NCBI GenBank assembly: GCA_001792895.1
Contig: MARA01000011.1
Span: 1,054,001 to 1,118,000 of the forward strand
Reading direction: 5' to 3'
Length of the DNA: 64,000 bases
Origin: Lentinus brumalis
Taxonomy: Eukaryota > Basidiomycota > Agaricomycetes > Polyporales > Polyporaceae
Within the stretch, counting starts at the first letter, position 1; the number at the start of each line of letters is the position of its first letter. The notes beneath the pieces were generated by a model that searched no databases, was not told where the DNA came from, and saw only the letters and a list, made by a program, of their open reading frames with translations. The position numbers were made by a program, and so were the translations under genes. This document shows, in pieces, positions 23,174-34,832 of this stretch.

Positions 23174-26100
23174 ATGGCACCTTTGAGGACCTCAGACAAG
23201 GATCCCCAGCCCACAGCGGGCACGAGCGCGGGCGAGCAGAAGCAAAGACGCAAGCCCGGCCGGGTGCCCGTCTCCTGTGCGGAATGCCGGAGGTATGTGG
23301 GTCTATATTGCGCCTACCGGGAAACTTGAAATGATTGTCTTGTTACTCCTTGACAGGTTGAAGCTGCGATGTGACCGTCAGGTCCGTTCGGCATAGCCTG
23401 TGGGATCAGTTATAAGTAGAACTGACGGATTGTTCCTATGTCCAGGTTCCATGCGAGTCCTGCACGAAAAGAGGTTGTGCGGCGCTCTGCCCAGATGGTA
23501 GGCCAACATCCTCCTGTCGTGTCGTTCGTAGACTGACAGCGTCGCTCGTAGGATCACTGCCAACCACAAAGGGGCCGAAGTATGTCTTCGCTTTCAAGAC
23601 ATGGACTTCTCACTGATAGTCTTATCCCTCCTTCAGGCTCAAGGCCGCGGCCGAGGTTGAGGAGCTCAAGGACAAGATTGCACAGCTAGAAGCTGCTTTG
23701 CGGACGATGCAGGCATCAGTCTCGGACGAACCGCACCCGTTGCTGCAGGATAGCCAGGGGCTGTCGTCTGCTACTCCTCCCTCGAGCGCTGAATCAGGAG
23801 CTTCGCCACCCGGAGCCCCAGCGCCGTCCAACTCGAGCGCGAGCTCCCAGTCACCCAAAGAAGAGCCCGACGTTGACGAGGTGCTCGATACTTTCGGTAT
23901 TGTCCTTCTCCCTCGCTGCAGAGGATAGCCCCTAACAAGCTGCTCCGCTAGGCACGCTTACTCTTGGGAACCGCGGTGAGGCCAGATTCTTTGGCCAGAC
24001 CTCGCGTACCGAGGTGCGTTCTTTCTTATCGTCTGTGTTGAGGTCATAGCTGACATACTTATCAGTATCTGATACACGTGCGTAGCTTACCCATGTGTCC
24101 TATGGAACCACTGACCTGGTTTGCAGGCGCCGGAAAGGCTCGCTCCGTTCGTTGACACGATTAAACTGCCGCGTCTAACGTCAATTACCATTGACGAAGC
24201 GTGCAAAGAACTTGACGTTTTCTGCAGTAACGAGGCTGTCGGTGAGGAAGTCTTGGGATGCATTCCCACGATGCAAGACGCCTTGCGTCTCTGCGATATC
24301 TACTTCGAGTGCTCTAAGTTTATGTGAGTACCATCGGCGGGGGAAAGTTAGACCTACTGACGCTGCATCAGGTGGTATCCCCTACCGCGAGAATACGTCT
24401 ATACTGAAGTGGTCTCTGCCATATATCAACAGCCGTCGTAGGCACATTTACTTCTTTCGCGCCACTGCGTTTCTGACCGATTTCCTTCAAAGCGGGGATT
24501 ATTGCCACGTCACCCGAAAACATGCACTTTCCTTGCTGTTTATGATCTTCGCTCTCGCGACGCTCTACGATCCGAATATGCCGCCATACTCTGCCGAGGC
24601 TCAGGAGTACTACCTCCTCGCCCGCATTGCCCTGCGGTGGGCACCCCCGGCCTATGACACCACTCTGGCGGCAATTCAATCCCTTGTGCGTCGTCTACGC
24701 TCTCATGCTATGTAAGTGCTGCTTGCTCATGTTATGTGTGACTCTAGCTGTATATGGGGCAGTACCTTGAGATGGCAGACTGCGAGCCGGCACATACCGC
24801 GTCGCACAAGGCCTGGATCACGACGAGGCATGTTGTGACCCTCAGCCTCAGCGTGAGTGTTCGACGAGCTCTCCTCGAGTGCCTATGTACTGATAGCCGC
24901 TGCACCTTCCTAGATCGGCCTCCGTGAGCGGCTGTCTCCTGTGACTACATAGAGTCTGAGTACTCATGCAAGGGTCTAGATGTATCCAGCTGTAAATGGC
25001 AGCTTGACGAGGTGGCTGCGGCCAAGCGCAGCCGTGTGTTCTGGCAGGTGTTCACTGCGGACACTTGGCTGGTACGTTCCCCGAGCCATCGCACGGCTTC
25101 GCACTAACCCATGCCGCAACAGAGCTTCGGCTTTGGGCGTCCACCCAGCATAAGCCTTGCATATGTCGAATGCGACATTCCGAAACCAGAAGAGATTGGC
25201 ACGGCCAACGGGACGAGCTGGTCAACAGGCTGTGCGTATCTGTTTTTCTCTACTGTAAGTTGCATTCTGACTCGTGCCAGTCCATGTCTGGACGTGGCAG
25301 TTCACCAAGCTGCTGCACACTATTATGACGGCTGCGTTTGCGGCGAAAACACCGACATACACGAAGATCATGGAACTCGACAAGCGTGTGCGGGATTTCC
25401 CCGATCCCGAGTGTATTCGGGGCGCGAAGTCCGAGGACGTTACTTGGACGATGCGGCACCTGCTCGTCACGTTGTACAAGGAGACAAGTGCGTTCGTGTG
25501 ACTTTCAGATTGCACAGTGGCTGACATCCATACGCTCAGCACATTTGAACCTGCATCGGCCGTACCTCTCGCAGGCTCTAAAAGACTCTACTGAAGACCC
25601 CCTGCGTCACCGGTATGGCGCCTCTGTGATGGTCATTTACCGCTCCGCGTGGCGGATTTTGAACGCTGTCCAGTCAGCGTATAGGACGGCTCCTGGCATC
25701 ACGGCCCGGATGAACCTGCTGTGGTCGCAAGCTCTGGCCTGTGCGGTGAGTAGCATTGTGATGCGCCGAGATGCCATCTCACACATAAAGTCATAGATCT
25801 TGCTATGTCTCCTGATCACACGCGCACCGACGTCGAACTTGGCTCCCCCGCGCTCATGGAGCTCGACAAAGTATGCGAGTTGTTTGAGGAGGCTGCCAAT
25901 CAAAGTCAGATCGTCACTAATAATATCGTACGTTGCCATTCCGCTCCCTATGTAGTCAGATCTGACACGCGAACCGGCAGAATGTCCTGCGGAAACTACG
26001 GAAGCAGGCCCATGCTGCAATCACGAAAGTCATGGCCGAGGATGCAGCCCAGGTCGAAGCCGAGCTCGATCGTCTGGGCGGAAAGACACAGCTCATCCAG

Positions 26101-26610
26101 ACAGTTGGCGAGCGAGTGTTCACGTGCCACGCGACCGTCTCGAATCGGATGATACAAAGCGACATTCCGTCGGGTCTCTCGAAGGTTCCGCCGAGTGTGT
26201 TCGAGGTGGCCAGGAACCCGAACGGAGTAGTCGCGCCGATCGTCGCGCAGGACATGCCGATGTTCGATGACGCAGAGCTGCTCGGGAACCCACCCGCGTA
26301 CGACACCGAGTTCAACTTCGACTTCCTGTTGGGCATACCACCGATGGCCGGCACCGGGACGCAGCAGCAGCCCGGGCTGGAGACATCGGGAGCACCGTCA
26401 TCAACACAACAGGGACAAGAGCAACGGCAAGGACAAGTCGACTTCTCGCAAATCCAGAACTTCGACTTCATCAGTGACTATCTGAACGCGTCAGGCGGGG
26501 TCGTCCCACAAGGCCCACAGCCGCAGAATGCAACAGAGCCGGTGCCGAACCCGGCTGACATGGACGCGACGTGGCAGGTGCTGGTGCAACAGCTCGGGTT
26601 GGGGATCTGA
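23174..26610 (+). CDS. Zn(II)2Cys6 fungal transcription factor A
   Basis: Start ATG at 23174, stop TGA at 26608-26610; many short introns, several in the first 500 bp. The DNA-binding cluster is assembled from three exons: C-A-E-C-R-R-L-K-L-R-C-D-R, then C-x2-C-T-K-R-G-C-A-A-L-C, the classical six-Cys binuclear cluster. A heptad coiled coil (L-K-A-A-A-E-V-E-E-L-K-D) follows at about residues 75-105, giving dimerisation. A Ser/Pro/Gly-rich acidic linker and a fungal_trans-type regulatory domain come next, with a conserved L-N-L-H-R-P-Y-L-S-Q-A segment near 25550-25600. The C-terminus is Gln/Pro-rich and probably activating. It is a tandem paralogue of regulator B and is nuclear by inference. 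Its targets are unknown; position suggests the oxygenase and hydrolases. Confidence 0.87.
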
Positions 26611-27203
26611 ATGCGAGTGGCGATGGAGTGCAGGTTGTCCCCGCCACAGTTGTATGATTAGTTGGCCTCGTACGGTGCGTTGGTCCTTGAGTCTTGGCTT
26701 GCGACCCAGCAGCTCACAGGCGTGCTGAACGAGTAGGAGAGTACGGTGTGCTCATGCGGGGATGTGGACGTGGTATTTGACTACAGTACTGCGGCGGTCT
26801 TGGTGCACTTCTTTCGCCATCGAGTTCTGTGCGGCTTCTCCGCATGCGATTGGGAGAGAGATGTGGACGAAGGAGGGCACTGCTGGTATATGATTAGCAT
26901 GTATTGGCTTCGTGGGTGTACTACTATATTGAGGATGTTCATGAGGCTACATGGGCGCCTGTGCAGTGTGGTTTACCAGATCTTAGCTGGGACGGCTTCA
27001 CTGCTTTTGGGCACTTTTGGGTATATAGATGCCTGATGCTGAGTGATCGTCGACCCAGTGCCTCGGCGCATCGAGATGACGGCGAGTATATATGTATGAG
27101 TGGAATCATACCTTTGCCGGTGCACTTTACTCGACGCTCGTGCTGACAAACCTACTCTCCGCACTTCCTACCACGACCACGACCTTCCCGAAACCAACGA
27201 TTC
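26611..27203 (+). promoter_or_regulatory. Spacer and promoter between the two regulators
   Basis: No gene seen. TATATATG at about 27086-27093 precedes the ATG of regulator B by some 110 bp and is a plausible TATA box. Confidence 0.45.
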
Positions 27204-30200
27204 ATGCCGCCAGTCAAGGGCTCGGACAAGAGCTCCCCAGAGGCCACGTCCGACACGCCGAAGCAGCGCAAAAGGCCCGGTCGCGTCCCCGTGTCTTGTG
27301 CAGAGTGCCGAAGGTCCGTCTCAATTCGTCTTCGTACATCTGTAGCACAGCTCACCCTCCGTCCGGCTCAAGGCTGAAGCTGAGATGCGATCGCAAGGTG
27401 AGCCTACCCACGTACCGCTCTCTGAACGCACCAGACAATCCCCGAACGCGTACTGGAGGCAGGCCAAGCTCATTGCGGCGTAGGTTCCATGCGAAACGTG
27501 CACGAAGAGGGGTTGTGCGGCTTTGTGTCCTGATGGTATGTCTCTTTCGTTCACTCATCGGGCTGGCGATGAACACCGCGCCATGCAGGTGCATTGATCA
27601 CTGGCGGGAAGGGAACAAGGTACGTTGTCGCTATGTTGTTCTCCTGTGCGCAGCCCACGAGCGACGCGCCGCAGACAAGCAGTCGCGGATGTTGAAGACC
27701 TTAAGAACAAGCTCGAAGCCCTCACCAACAGGAACAAAGCTCTCGAAACCGCACTGCGAACACTCCAGGCTGCCGTCTCAGACAATCCCCATCCCCTGTT
27801 AGTCGAGAACTCAGAGGGTAGTCCGTCTTCAAGCTCCCCTGCTGTCGACTTCACTCCACCTCCCGTCGATGATTCCCCCAGTATCGAACCCTCGGTACCT
27901 ATGCAGGAGGAAGAAGATCTCTTAGACGCATTTGGTAGGCAGTCTCGTCTTTTCTCTCCCTCCGAGCCCCACTTAGCTTCACCAGGAACTCTGACCCTTG
28001 GTCCGCGTGGAGAGACTCGGTTCTTCGGCCAGACTTCCCGTTCAGAGGTACGTATCGTGATTAGCCACTGTATCTGCGCAGTTCTAAGCTCCTTCCGCGC
28101 ATGCGTGTAGTATCTCATCCATGTAAGACGCCGAGCGACGTATCTTCGTAGTGGCTGTTTATGTTTCATCAGGCGCCAGAACGACTTTCGACGAACGACA
28201 TCCGGTTTCCTCGATTATCTAAACAGCTGGTCGACGAGTGCAATAAGGAGCTCGATGTCCAGTGTAAGACGCATGAACCTGGCTTGGAGATGATGCAGTA
28301 TCTGCCTCCTCTATCTAAGGCATGCCAGCTTTGTGAAACGTTCCTCGAGCACGGGAAGTACCTGTGAGTGTCATCTTCGCGGTGATGAAACTCACGCTGA
28401 AAGTTATACCACAGATGGTATCCCTTGCCTCGCAAATACCTGTTCGACGACATCGTCGGGATGGTTTACCAGAATTACAAGTATGCGTTCAGGGCCGCCC
28501 GCTGTACTGCCGCGTACTCACTTTTACGCATCGCAGGGATTCCTCGAAGTGTAACATCGCGGCAACACACCAGCTCGCACTGATGTGGATGGTGTACGCA
28601 CTTGCTACACTCCTCGACGTCAACCAATCGCCGTATGCAGTGGAGGCGCACGAATATTACCTTCTATCAAGAATGGCACTGCGATACGCTCCACCGGCGC
28701 ATGACACCACCCTCACCGCCATCCAAACGATGGTCAGTTGTCGTCTGTTGCAACTGCGTCCTAGGGAAACTAATCCTCTTCGTGTAGATATATATGACCC
28801 AGTACCTCGAAATGAGCGACTGCGAACCCGCGCACACACAGTCCCACAAGGCGTGGATGACAATTGGCCATGCAGTAAAGCTCGGTCATAGTGTAAGTCC
28901 AGTATAATCATCTTGCTTGGTTGACTGTATCCTCACTGGAGACCCAATAGATCGGTCTTCGTGCGTTCTACCGCCCTTTATGCCTATCCCGTGTCCCCTG
29001 ACATATTGATACGCAGATATGAACAGCCATCGATGGCGGTTAGACGAAACCGCCACCGCTCAGCGCAATCGTGTCTTCTGGCAGCTGTTCTTCCAGGACA
29101 CATGGCTTGTGAGTGGTGATGCTCCACGAGGCCCCTCTGCATACAACTCACCGCCGGATTCGTCCGCAGAGCTATGGGTTCGGCCGCCCGCCGAGCATCA
29201 ACCTCGCATTTGTAGATTGCGAAATGCCAGAAGACCCCGAGGTGTATGATGAACAGGACAAGCGCGAGGTTGGATGTACGTGCCTGTCTTGTCCCGTTAT
29301 AGCTGCAGTCCCGGCGCTGATAATAGTATGATCGATAAACCTTTTCTTGCGTTCGATGTGCAGTCCACCTGTGGACATGGCAGTACACGAGGTTTTTCCA
29401 GGGCATCAACACTGCCGCGTTTGGCGCGAAAAGCCCGCCCTACGCGAAAGTTATGGAGATTGACAGGCGCGTACGGGACTTTCCCGTGCCGGCATCGCTG
29501 CGGATACAGTGTGGCGACCTTGAGATCCCCCTCCATCCACGGCACTTGTCATGCAGCGTCTCCTTGGGACGTTGTTCAAGGAGTCGAGTGAGCGATTTTG
29601 CTGCTACGTTGTCTTGGACGATCGCTGAAGCTGAGGATGGCCTTGTAGCTCTATTGAACCTCCATCGACCGTACTTCTCCCAGGCGCTGAATGGGTCGGC
29701 AGAGGACCCGCTCAGACATCGGTATGGCCCGTCGGTCATGGCGATCTACCGCTCGGCGTGGCGGATATTCGCAACAGCGCGTTGTGCGTACAAGTTCATC
29801 CCGGGCATAGCGGCGCGTCTTGGTCAACTGTGGTCATACACCCTAGCCGGCAGCGTACGTCCTTTCCAACAGTATCTTGTGGATATTGCAACTCATGATC
29901 GGGACTCTAGATCGTTATGTGCTTGCTGGTCGTCCGGGCACCGTCATCGACCCTAGCTAAGTCGTCGCTCGCGGAGCTCGACACCCTGAACGAGCTCTTC
30001 GAGGAAGCTGCCAATCAAAGTCAGATTGTGTCGAACAATCTTGTACGTCCAATCCGCCGCATTCAGATCCCACCACTATCTCTGATCACACATGTACAGG
30101 ACGTTGTGAGAAAGCTGCACAAACAAGCGCACGACGCGATGAATCGGATGCACGCTGTCGAAGACACAGCACGTATCCACAGCGAGCTCGACCGGCTAGG

Positions 30201-30690
30201 AGGCAAGACGCACCTCATCTGCCCGACAGAAGAGCTGAGCTTGGACTGCGTCCAGGCCGGGCAGCGCTTGCGCAACAGTCTGCTGTGCGAGCCGCTGGTG
30301 CAGCCTGAGAACATCCACCCGACGATCGTGCAGGACATGCGCGCGTTTGACGTGGAGACGTTCGACCCGACGACGCAAGTCAAGCTGAATTTGGACCTGC
30401 CGTCGACGATCTTCGATCCGGCGCAGATGGACTTCTCGTTTCCCGGGTTTGAGTTCTCGCCCCCTGCGCTGTCGACGGGGTCCGCGTCGATGGGGACCCC
30501 GATGGGGATGTCCGTGGGCTCGCTGGGAAGCACGCCGGAGGGATGGATCGAGCCTGCCGTCAACGGTTCAGCGGGTTCAGGCGGGATGAACGGGCATACG
30601 AACGGACATGTCGCCATTGATCCCTTGGGGAGCGGGCCGCCGGTCTTGGACGCGACGTGGCAGGCGTTTGTAGAGCAGCTGGGATTCTAG
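27204..30690 (+). CDS. Zn(II)2Cys6 fungal transcription factor B (paralogue of A)
   Basis: Start ATG at 27204, stop TAG at 30688-30690. The Zn cluster C-A-E-C-R-R-L-K-L-R-C-D-R-K, then C-x2-C-T-K-R-G-C-A-A-L-C-P-D-G, is split by introns at the same places as in regulator A. The coiled coil (D-L-K-N-K-L-E-A-L-T-N), the G-x-R-G-E-T-R-F-F-G-Q-T-S segment, the L-N-L-H-R-P-Y-F-S-Q-A-L segment and the D-A-T-W-Q-A-F-V-E-Q-L-G tail all have counterparts in A. This shows a tandem duplication that has diverged mostly in linkers and the C-terminal activation region, which here is Gly/Ser/Met-rich rather than Gln-rich. The function is a sequence-specific regulator; the target is inferred only from position. 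Confidence 0.87.
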
Positions 30691-31470
30691 GACTGTCAGT
30701 CTTCCTGGTGCTTAGGCGGCTCTGAGATTCTGCAGCTGTACTTGTCGTGTGTACGAGTAAATGTATCGTAGTATCGTGTACTCTACATTTAATCGCCATA
30801 GTGGTGAAGAAGGTCCAGAGGCACGGAATAGGACAACAGTACGGCAAGTACGGTAAGAATTTTTAATTTATTACGACTCTATGCGAGTAAGTATGTAAGA
30901 ACAGATCGGCAGGCGCCTCGACACCCGTCTTGCAGAACACCGAGGAGGACCGGGACCACCGAAACACGTTCGTCAGTGTCGCAGTTGTCTTCGTTGCGCT
31001 ATCCCTTGCATGTACGCTCTCTTGCTGCGTGGATTGCTATCTCTTCCTTCAGTCTCGTCCCTGCACAGCGTCGAAGTTGTCACCGCTGCCGCATCTCATT
31101 GTGATATCAGGAACCGATCTCCAGCGCGCCTCATCGAAGTGAACTTGAGTCGAACCTCCCGGCGTCCCTTGTCTCCCATCTGACAAGTCGTATGGGCGGC
31201 GTCCCACTTTCTGATCCTTTACCGGCGTCGAGCACAACTTCCTGAACTAACGTTGACACGTGTAGACCTCCTCCATGGCCAGTGAACGTCCACGCATTCA
31301 TGTATTCATGCGCCGCACGATCCCATAGGTCCAGCGCAGAACTTCCCCTGTATCCGCAGCTGTCCACCGAGTTGACCCCATCACAGCGAAGCCTTGACCG
31401 GCGCGCCTGACCTCAGGCCAGACCGCCCACCTGCTCTCATACTCACCGGCGGATCCGCATGATCATGCCG
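30691..31470. other. Intergenic stretch, no gene seen
   Basis: The 3' flank of regulator B. Short frames on both strands show no recognisable domain; there is no repeat or element end. Confidence 0.4.
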
Positions 31471-32001
31471 CTTCATTGGTCGGGCGACGTATGCTGAGAT
31501 TTGGAAAGACAGAGCGGATGGTGAGCTTTCGCTTCGATGTTCGCGGGCCTCACTGACATGAGACGTCGTGGCCCTTCACAGAAATTGTGCGGCATTCGAG
31601 ATCCTGGGCAGCGAACGTGGCTTGTTATTGCACACTCGCGGTCGATCCGCTGCTGTCTCCGACGCCTGCGATGGCAATCCTGCTGCGTCTGTCCCGTCCA
31701 GAGCGGCACTAGAGGGCGTATAAAAGCCGAGGTATCCTTGCTCGTCTTACGGCCATCCTCCTGATCATCCTTACACCGCTGTGCTCACTTTGTACAGCCT
31801 GAGACGGAACACACCTTGCACTGCATTCTCTTCAGCGGCCGATTCGCCGATCGACGACCCGGAGATCACTAGGAAGTCCAGCGCAGAGACGGGACCCTCG
31901 CCCCCAGAAGAACGAACGGACGCTCACGTACCACCGCTTCCTTGACGGCCCACTCAGGAGGAACCACCTTCGGACGTCCCTGAGCCTGCTACGGTACCAG
32001 C
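31471..32001 (+). promoter_or_regulatory. Promoter region of DUF2235 copy 4, with TATA box
   Basis: TATAAAAG lies at 31719-31726, about 275 bp before the ATG at 32002, so a long 5' leader, perhaps with an intron, is likely. The block 31490-31800 matches the reverse complement of about 9480-9780 upstream of copy 1, which shows that promoter and gene were duplicated together. Confidence 0.7.
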
Positions 32002-33980
32002 ATGCAGCCAACGTCTACCAGCAGCGACACTTCTCAAGGCGGCGTGGCGGTAGAGAGCCTACCTTCGACTGCGACACTCGCGTCCTCTAGCGCATATGGT
32101 TCATTTTCTGCTGTTGCAGCGCGGACCCTCGTCCTATGCTTCGATGGCACTGGCGATTGTTTTGATGCAGATGTACTCTACATTCTCATGCAGCGATGCG
32201 TTTTGTGTTTGTCTGACCATCCTTGCGCGCGCGCCAGAACTCGAACGTAGTCAGCTTGTTCAGCATGCTCAAGAAAGGCGATCGGAACGAACAGATGGTC
32301 TACTATCAGGTCCGTCTTTCGGCTCTCGTCGATGCCTACAACTTGGATGCTGAAGACCACTGGCATGCGCTGGTTAGCCTGGGATCGGAACGTACCTCTC
32401 GAACACGCAAAACGTTAACGGGATAAAGGCGAAGATCGACAAGGTACTTGATGAGGCAATTGCTTGGGATTTGAATGCCCATGTCATGGGTACGTGCATG
32501 CTATATGATAGCGAACGCCTCCATCTCACTACCTCCGCCAGGCGGATACGAATTCCTAATGCAAAATTGTGCGCGTCCGTCTTCCTGCCAGTGCCTTCAG
32601 AGACAGTCCTGACGTCTCCGGCACAGATCAAGCTGGCGACAAGATCAGTCTGTTCGGCTTCTCTCGTGGTGCGTACACGGCCCGCGCACTTGCTGGAATG
32701 CTGCACAAGGTTCGTGGATGGCTAACATACTGCTCGGCGAAGACACTCGTGGCTGATTTGCCTCCGTAGGTTGGCCTCCTTCCGCCATGCAACCACCAGC
32801 AGGTGCCCTTCGCGTACGAGATGTACACTATGGATGACGCCGAGGGATGGGTCCAATCAAACGCCTTCAAGAAGGCGTTCTGCATCGATGTTAGCATTGA
32901 CTTCATCGGAGTATGGTATGTATCATCGATGATCCGAAGCTTCTTCGAACCTCACCCGCAAGCCTTAGGGATACTGTCGGCTCGGTCGGTGTCATCCCCC
33001 ACTCCTCGCTTCCCTTTGTCCAATCCAACGATGCGATCCGCGTCTTCCGGCACGCTCTCGCGCTCGACGAGCGCCGGGTGCGTTTTAAGCCTGCGCTCTA
33101 CCGCCACACTGCGCCTGAAGATGTGCATGGCATCAACCTGGGAGACATGCCGAAGGGCGACACGACATGGGCGTTCGCAGACAAGTTGGAACCTCTCTTA
33201 GCCCAGATACACGGCGGCAAGCCCCATCGGTCTGATAGCGCGGATCAGTTTTGCAAGGGCCATGGGGGATCGCACGCGCGTGGAAAGACCGACACGTTGG
33301 AAGTGTGGTTCGCTGGGTGCCACTGCGGTAAGTCTACCATTCCCGCTGGCGGCGGTAGTGGTGACCGTGGTGCACGTCTACTGACGCCTGTCCTGGAGAT
33401 GTCGGTGGAGGCAGCGTCAAGGACAGCACCCCCTTCAAGCTCGCGCGCATACCGCTTCGGTGGATGGTGCGCGAGTGCTTCAAGGCGAACACAGGCATCC
33501 GCTTTCACGCCGAGTTGATCAAGAACTTCGGGCTCGACCCGGCCACGCTGAACGTGCTGAAGCGCCCCGACGCGATCGAACCGGAGGTGCATCACCTGCG
33601 CCCCGACGTCGCGCCAGCACCGGAATGGACGGAGGAGACGCACGAAGTGCACGATGCGCTCGCGCAGGTCTATGACCAGCTCGCGATCAAGTGGTACCAA
33701 TGGTGGCCCCTCGAGTGGTTCCCGACGCGTGCGGAAGATGGGATCGTGTTGTGGTACGTGCATCCCATCGTCAAGCATCCTTCCGTTCACTTAAGGGCGT
33801 CGGTGTAGGCCGAACATGGGGAGAGGACGAGACATTCCTACGGACCACAAGCCGTTCTACGTCCATCGGAGTGTCAAGATGCGCATGGCGGCGAGTTGGC
33901 TGGAGGGCTGGAAGCACGGGCCGTACACGCCAAAGGCGGATGCAGATTGGGTGCACGAGCCGGTAAGTTGGGTCGACTGA
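32002..33980 (+). CDS. DUF2235 alpha/beta-hydrolase, copy 4 (close paralogue of copy 1, inverted)
   Basis: Start ATG at 32002, stop TGA at 33978-33980, about 525 residues. The same motif series is present: [37 protein letters not shown] and W-F-A-G-C-H-C followed by D-V-G-G-G across an intron near 33330-33398. Most of the protein is nearly the same as copy 1, including the first nine residues and intron positions. The C-terminal end has one extra residue (V-S-W-V-D against V-W-V-D). Soluble serine hydrolase; substrate unknown. Confidence 0.87.
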
Positions 33981-34650
33981 GGGCGTGCCCACGTCTTCTT
34001 CCCGTTCTACGAGACCATATCCTGCCGCCACTTCGTGACAAGGGCTTCATCCTTGATCTTCTCCCACCAGTTTGTCTTGGAGCGTGTCTTGCCGGACTTC
34101 TGCTACTTATGTCACTCTTCTACGGTACAACCTCAGTATTAATGTTGCCGCCTTACTGTAATTTCGTCGATCTCCGACTTTTCGATTCTTCGTCCACGTG
34201 CATGATGTGCGACTGTAACTTTTTGTAATTTCGAAATCATTGACCTCTGCCTGACGTCTAGCTCGCATACTTCAGCCCCTCAGTGCATTGATGTATCAGA
34301 TGTCACACGTGTGACTACTGAGCACAATAACGGGGCGGGGATGGCGAAGTGCTAGTGATTGCGCAACATTCTTGTACTCACGAACAAAACAAGTACAAAA
34401 CAAGTACTATTGGATACTGAGATGAAAGCTGTCTCTCGTAGGCAGAAAGCGGCGGGCCTATTGACGTGCAGAGAGGACAAAGCAAGATTCAACACCGATG
34501 AAAGCCAGCACACTGGCACTTGGCACCACAACACCGCTTGCGTGGCCAGTCTTAGATCTTAACCGCAGCACAACTCAAGCTGGAGCCGAGGCAACGATAG
34601 TAGGGCGATGTGCGATTGGGACTGTGGTGCCACCGTCAACCTAATCGAAT
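33981..34650. other. Intergenic stretch, no gene seen
   Basis: Downstream flank of DUF2235 copy 4. AT-richer than genes nearby, without a recognisable coding region, repeat or element end. Confidence 0.4.
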
Positions 34651-34832
34651 GCAATACGCACGTAGGATAGCAAGTGGTTGCCGAGGCCGTCGAAACACAG
34701 CACCAAAGTCCGTGGCGGGTGGCTGGGACTCGGAGGTACGACGTCGTAATCATGTTCCCTAGCCGAGGAGTGTACGCTCGAGGATGGTACGCGATTTTGT
34801 AGAGGGGGGTTGTCGTGGGTGCTTGAAGGCAT
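34651..34832 (-). pseudogene. DUF2235 first-exon fragment (copy 5)
   Basis: From an ATG at 34832 the minus strand encodes a Ser/Pro-rich leader and the first DUF2235 strand [12 protein letters not shown], where intact copies have D-G-T-G-D. A GTGCGT donor stands at the position of the first intron, but no later exon follows. It is a 5' remnant with altered active-site loop residues and is not functional as a hydrolase. Confidence 0.75.
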
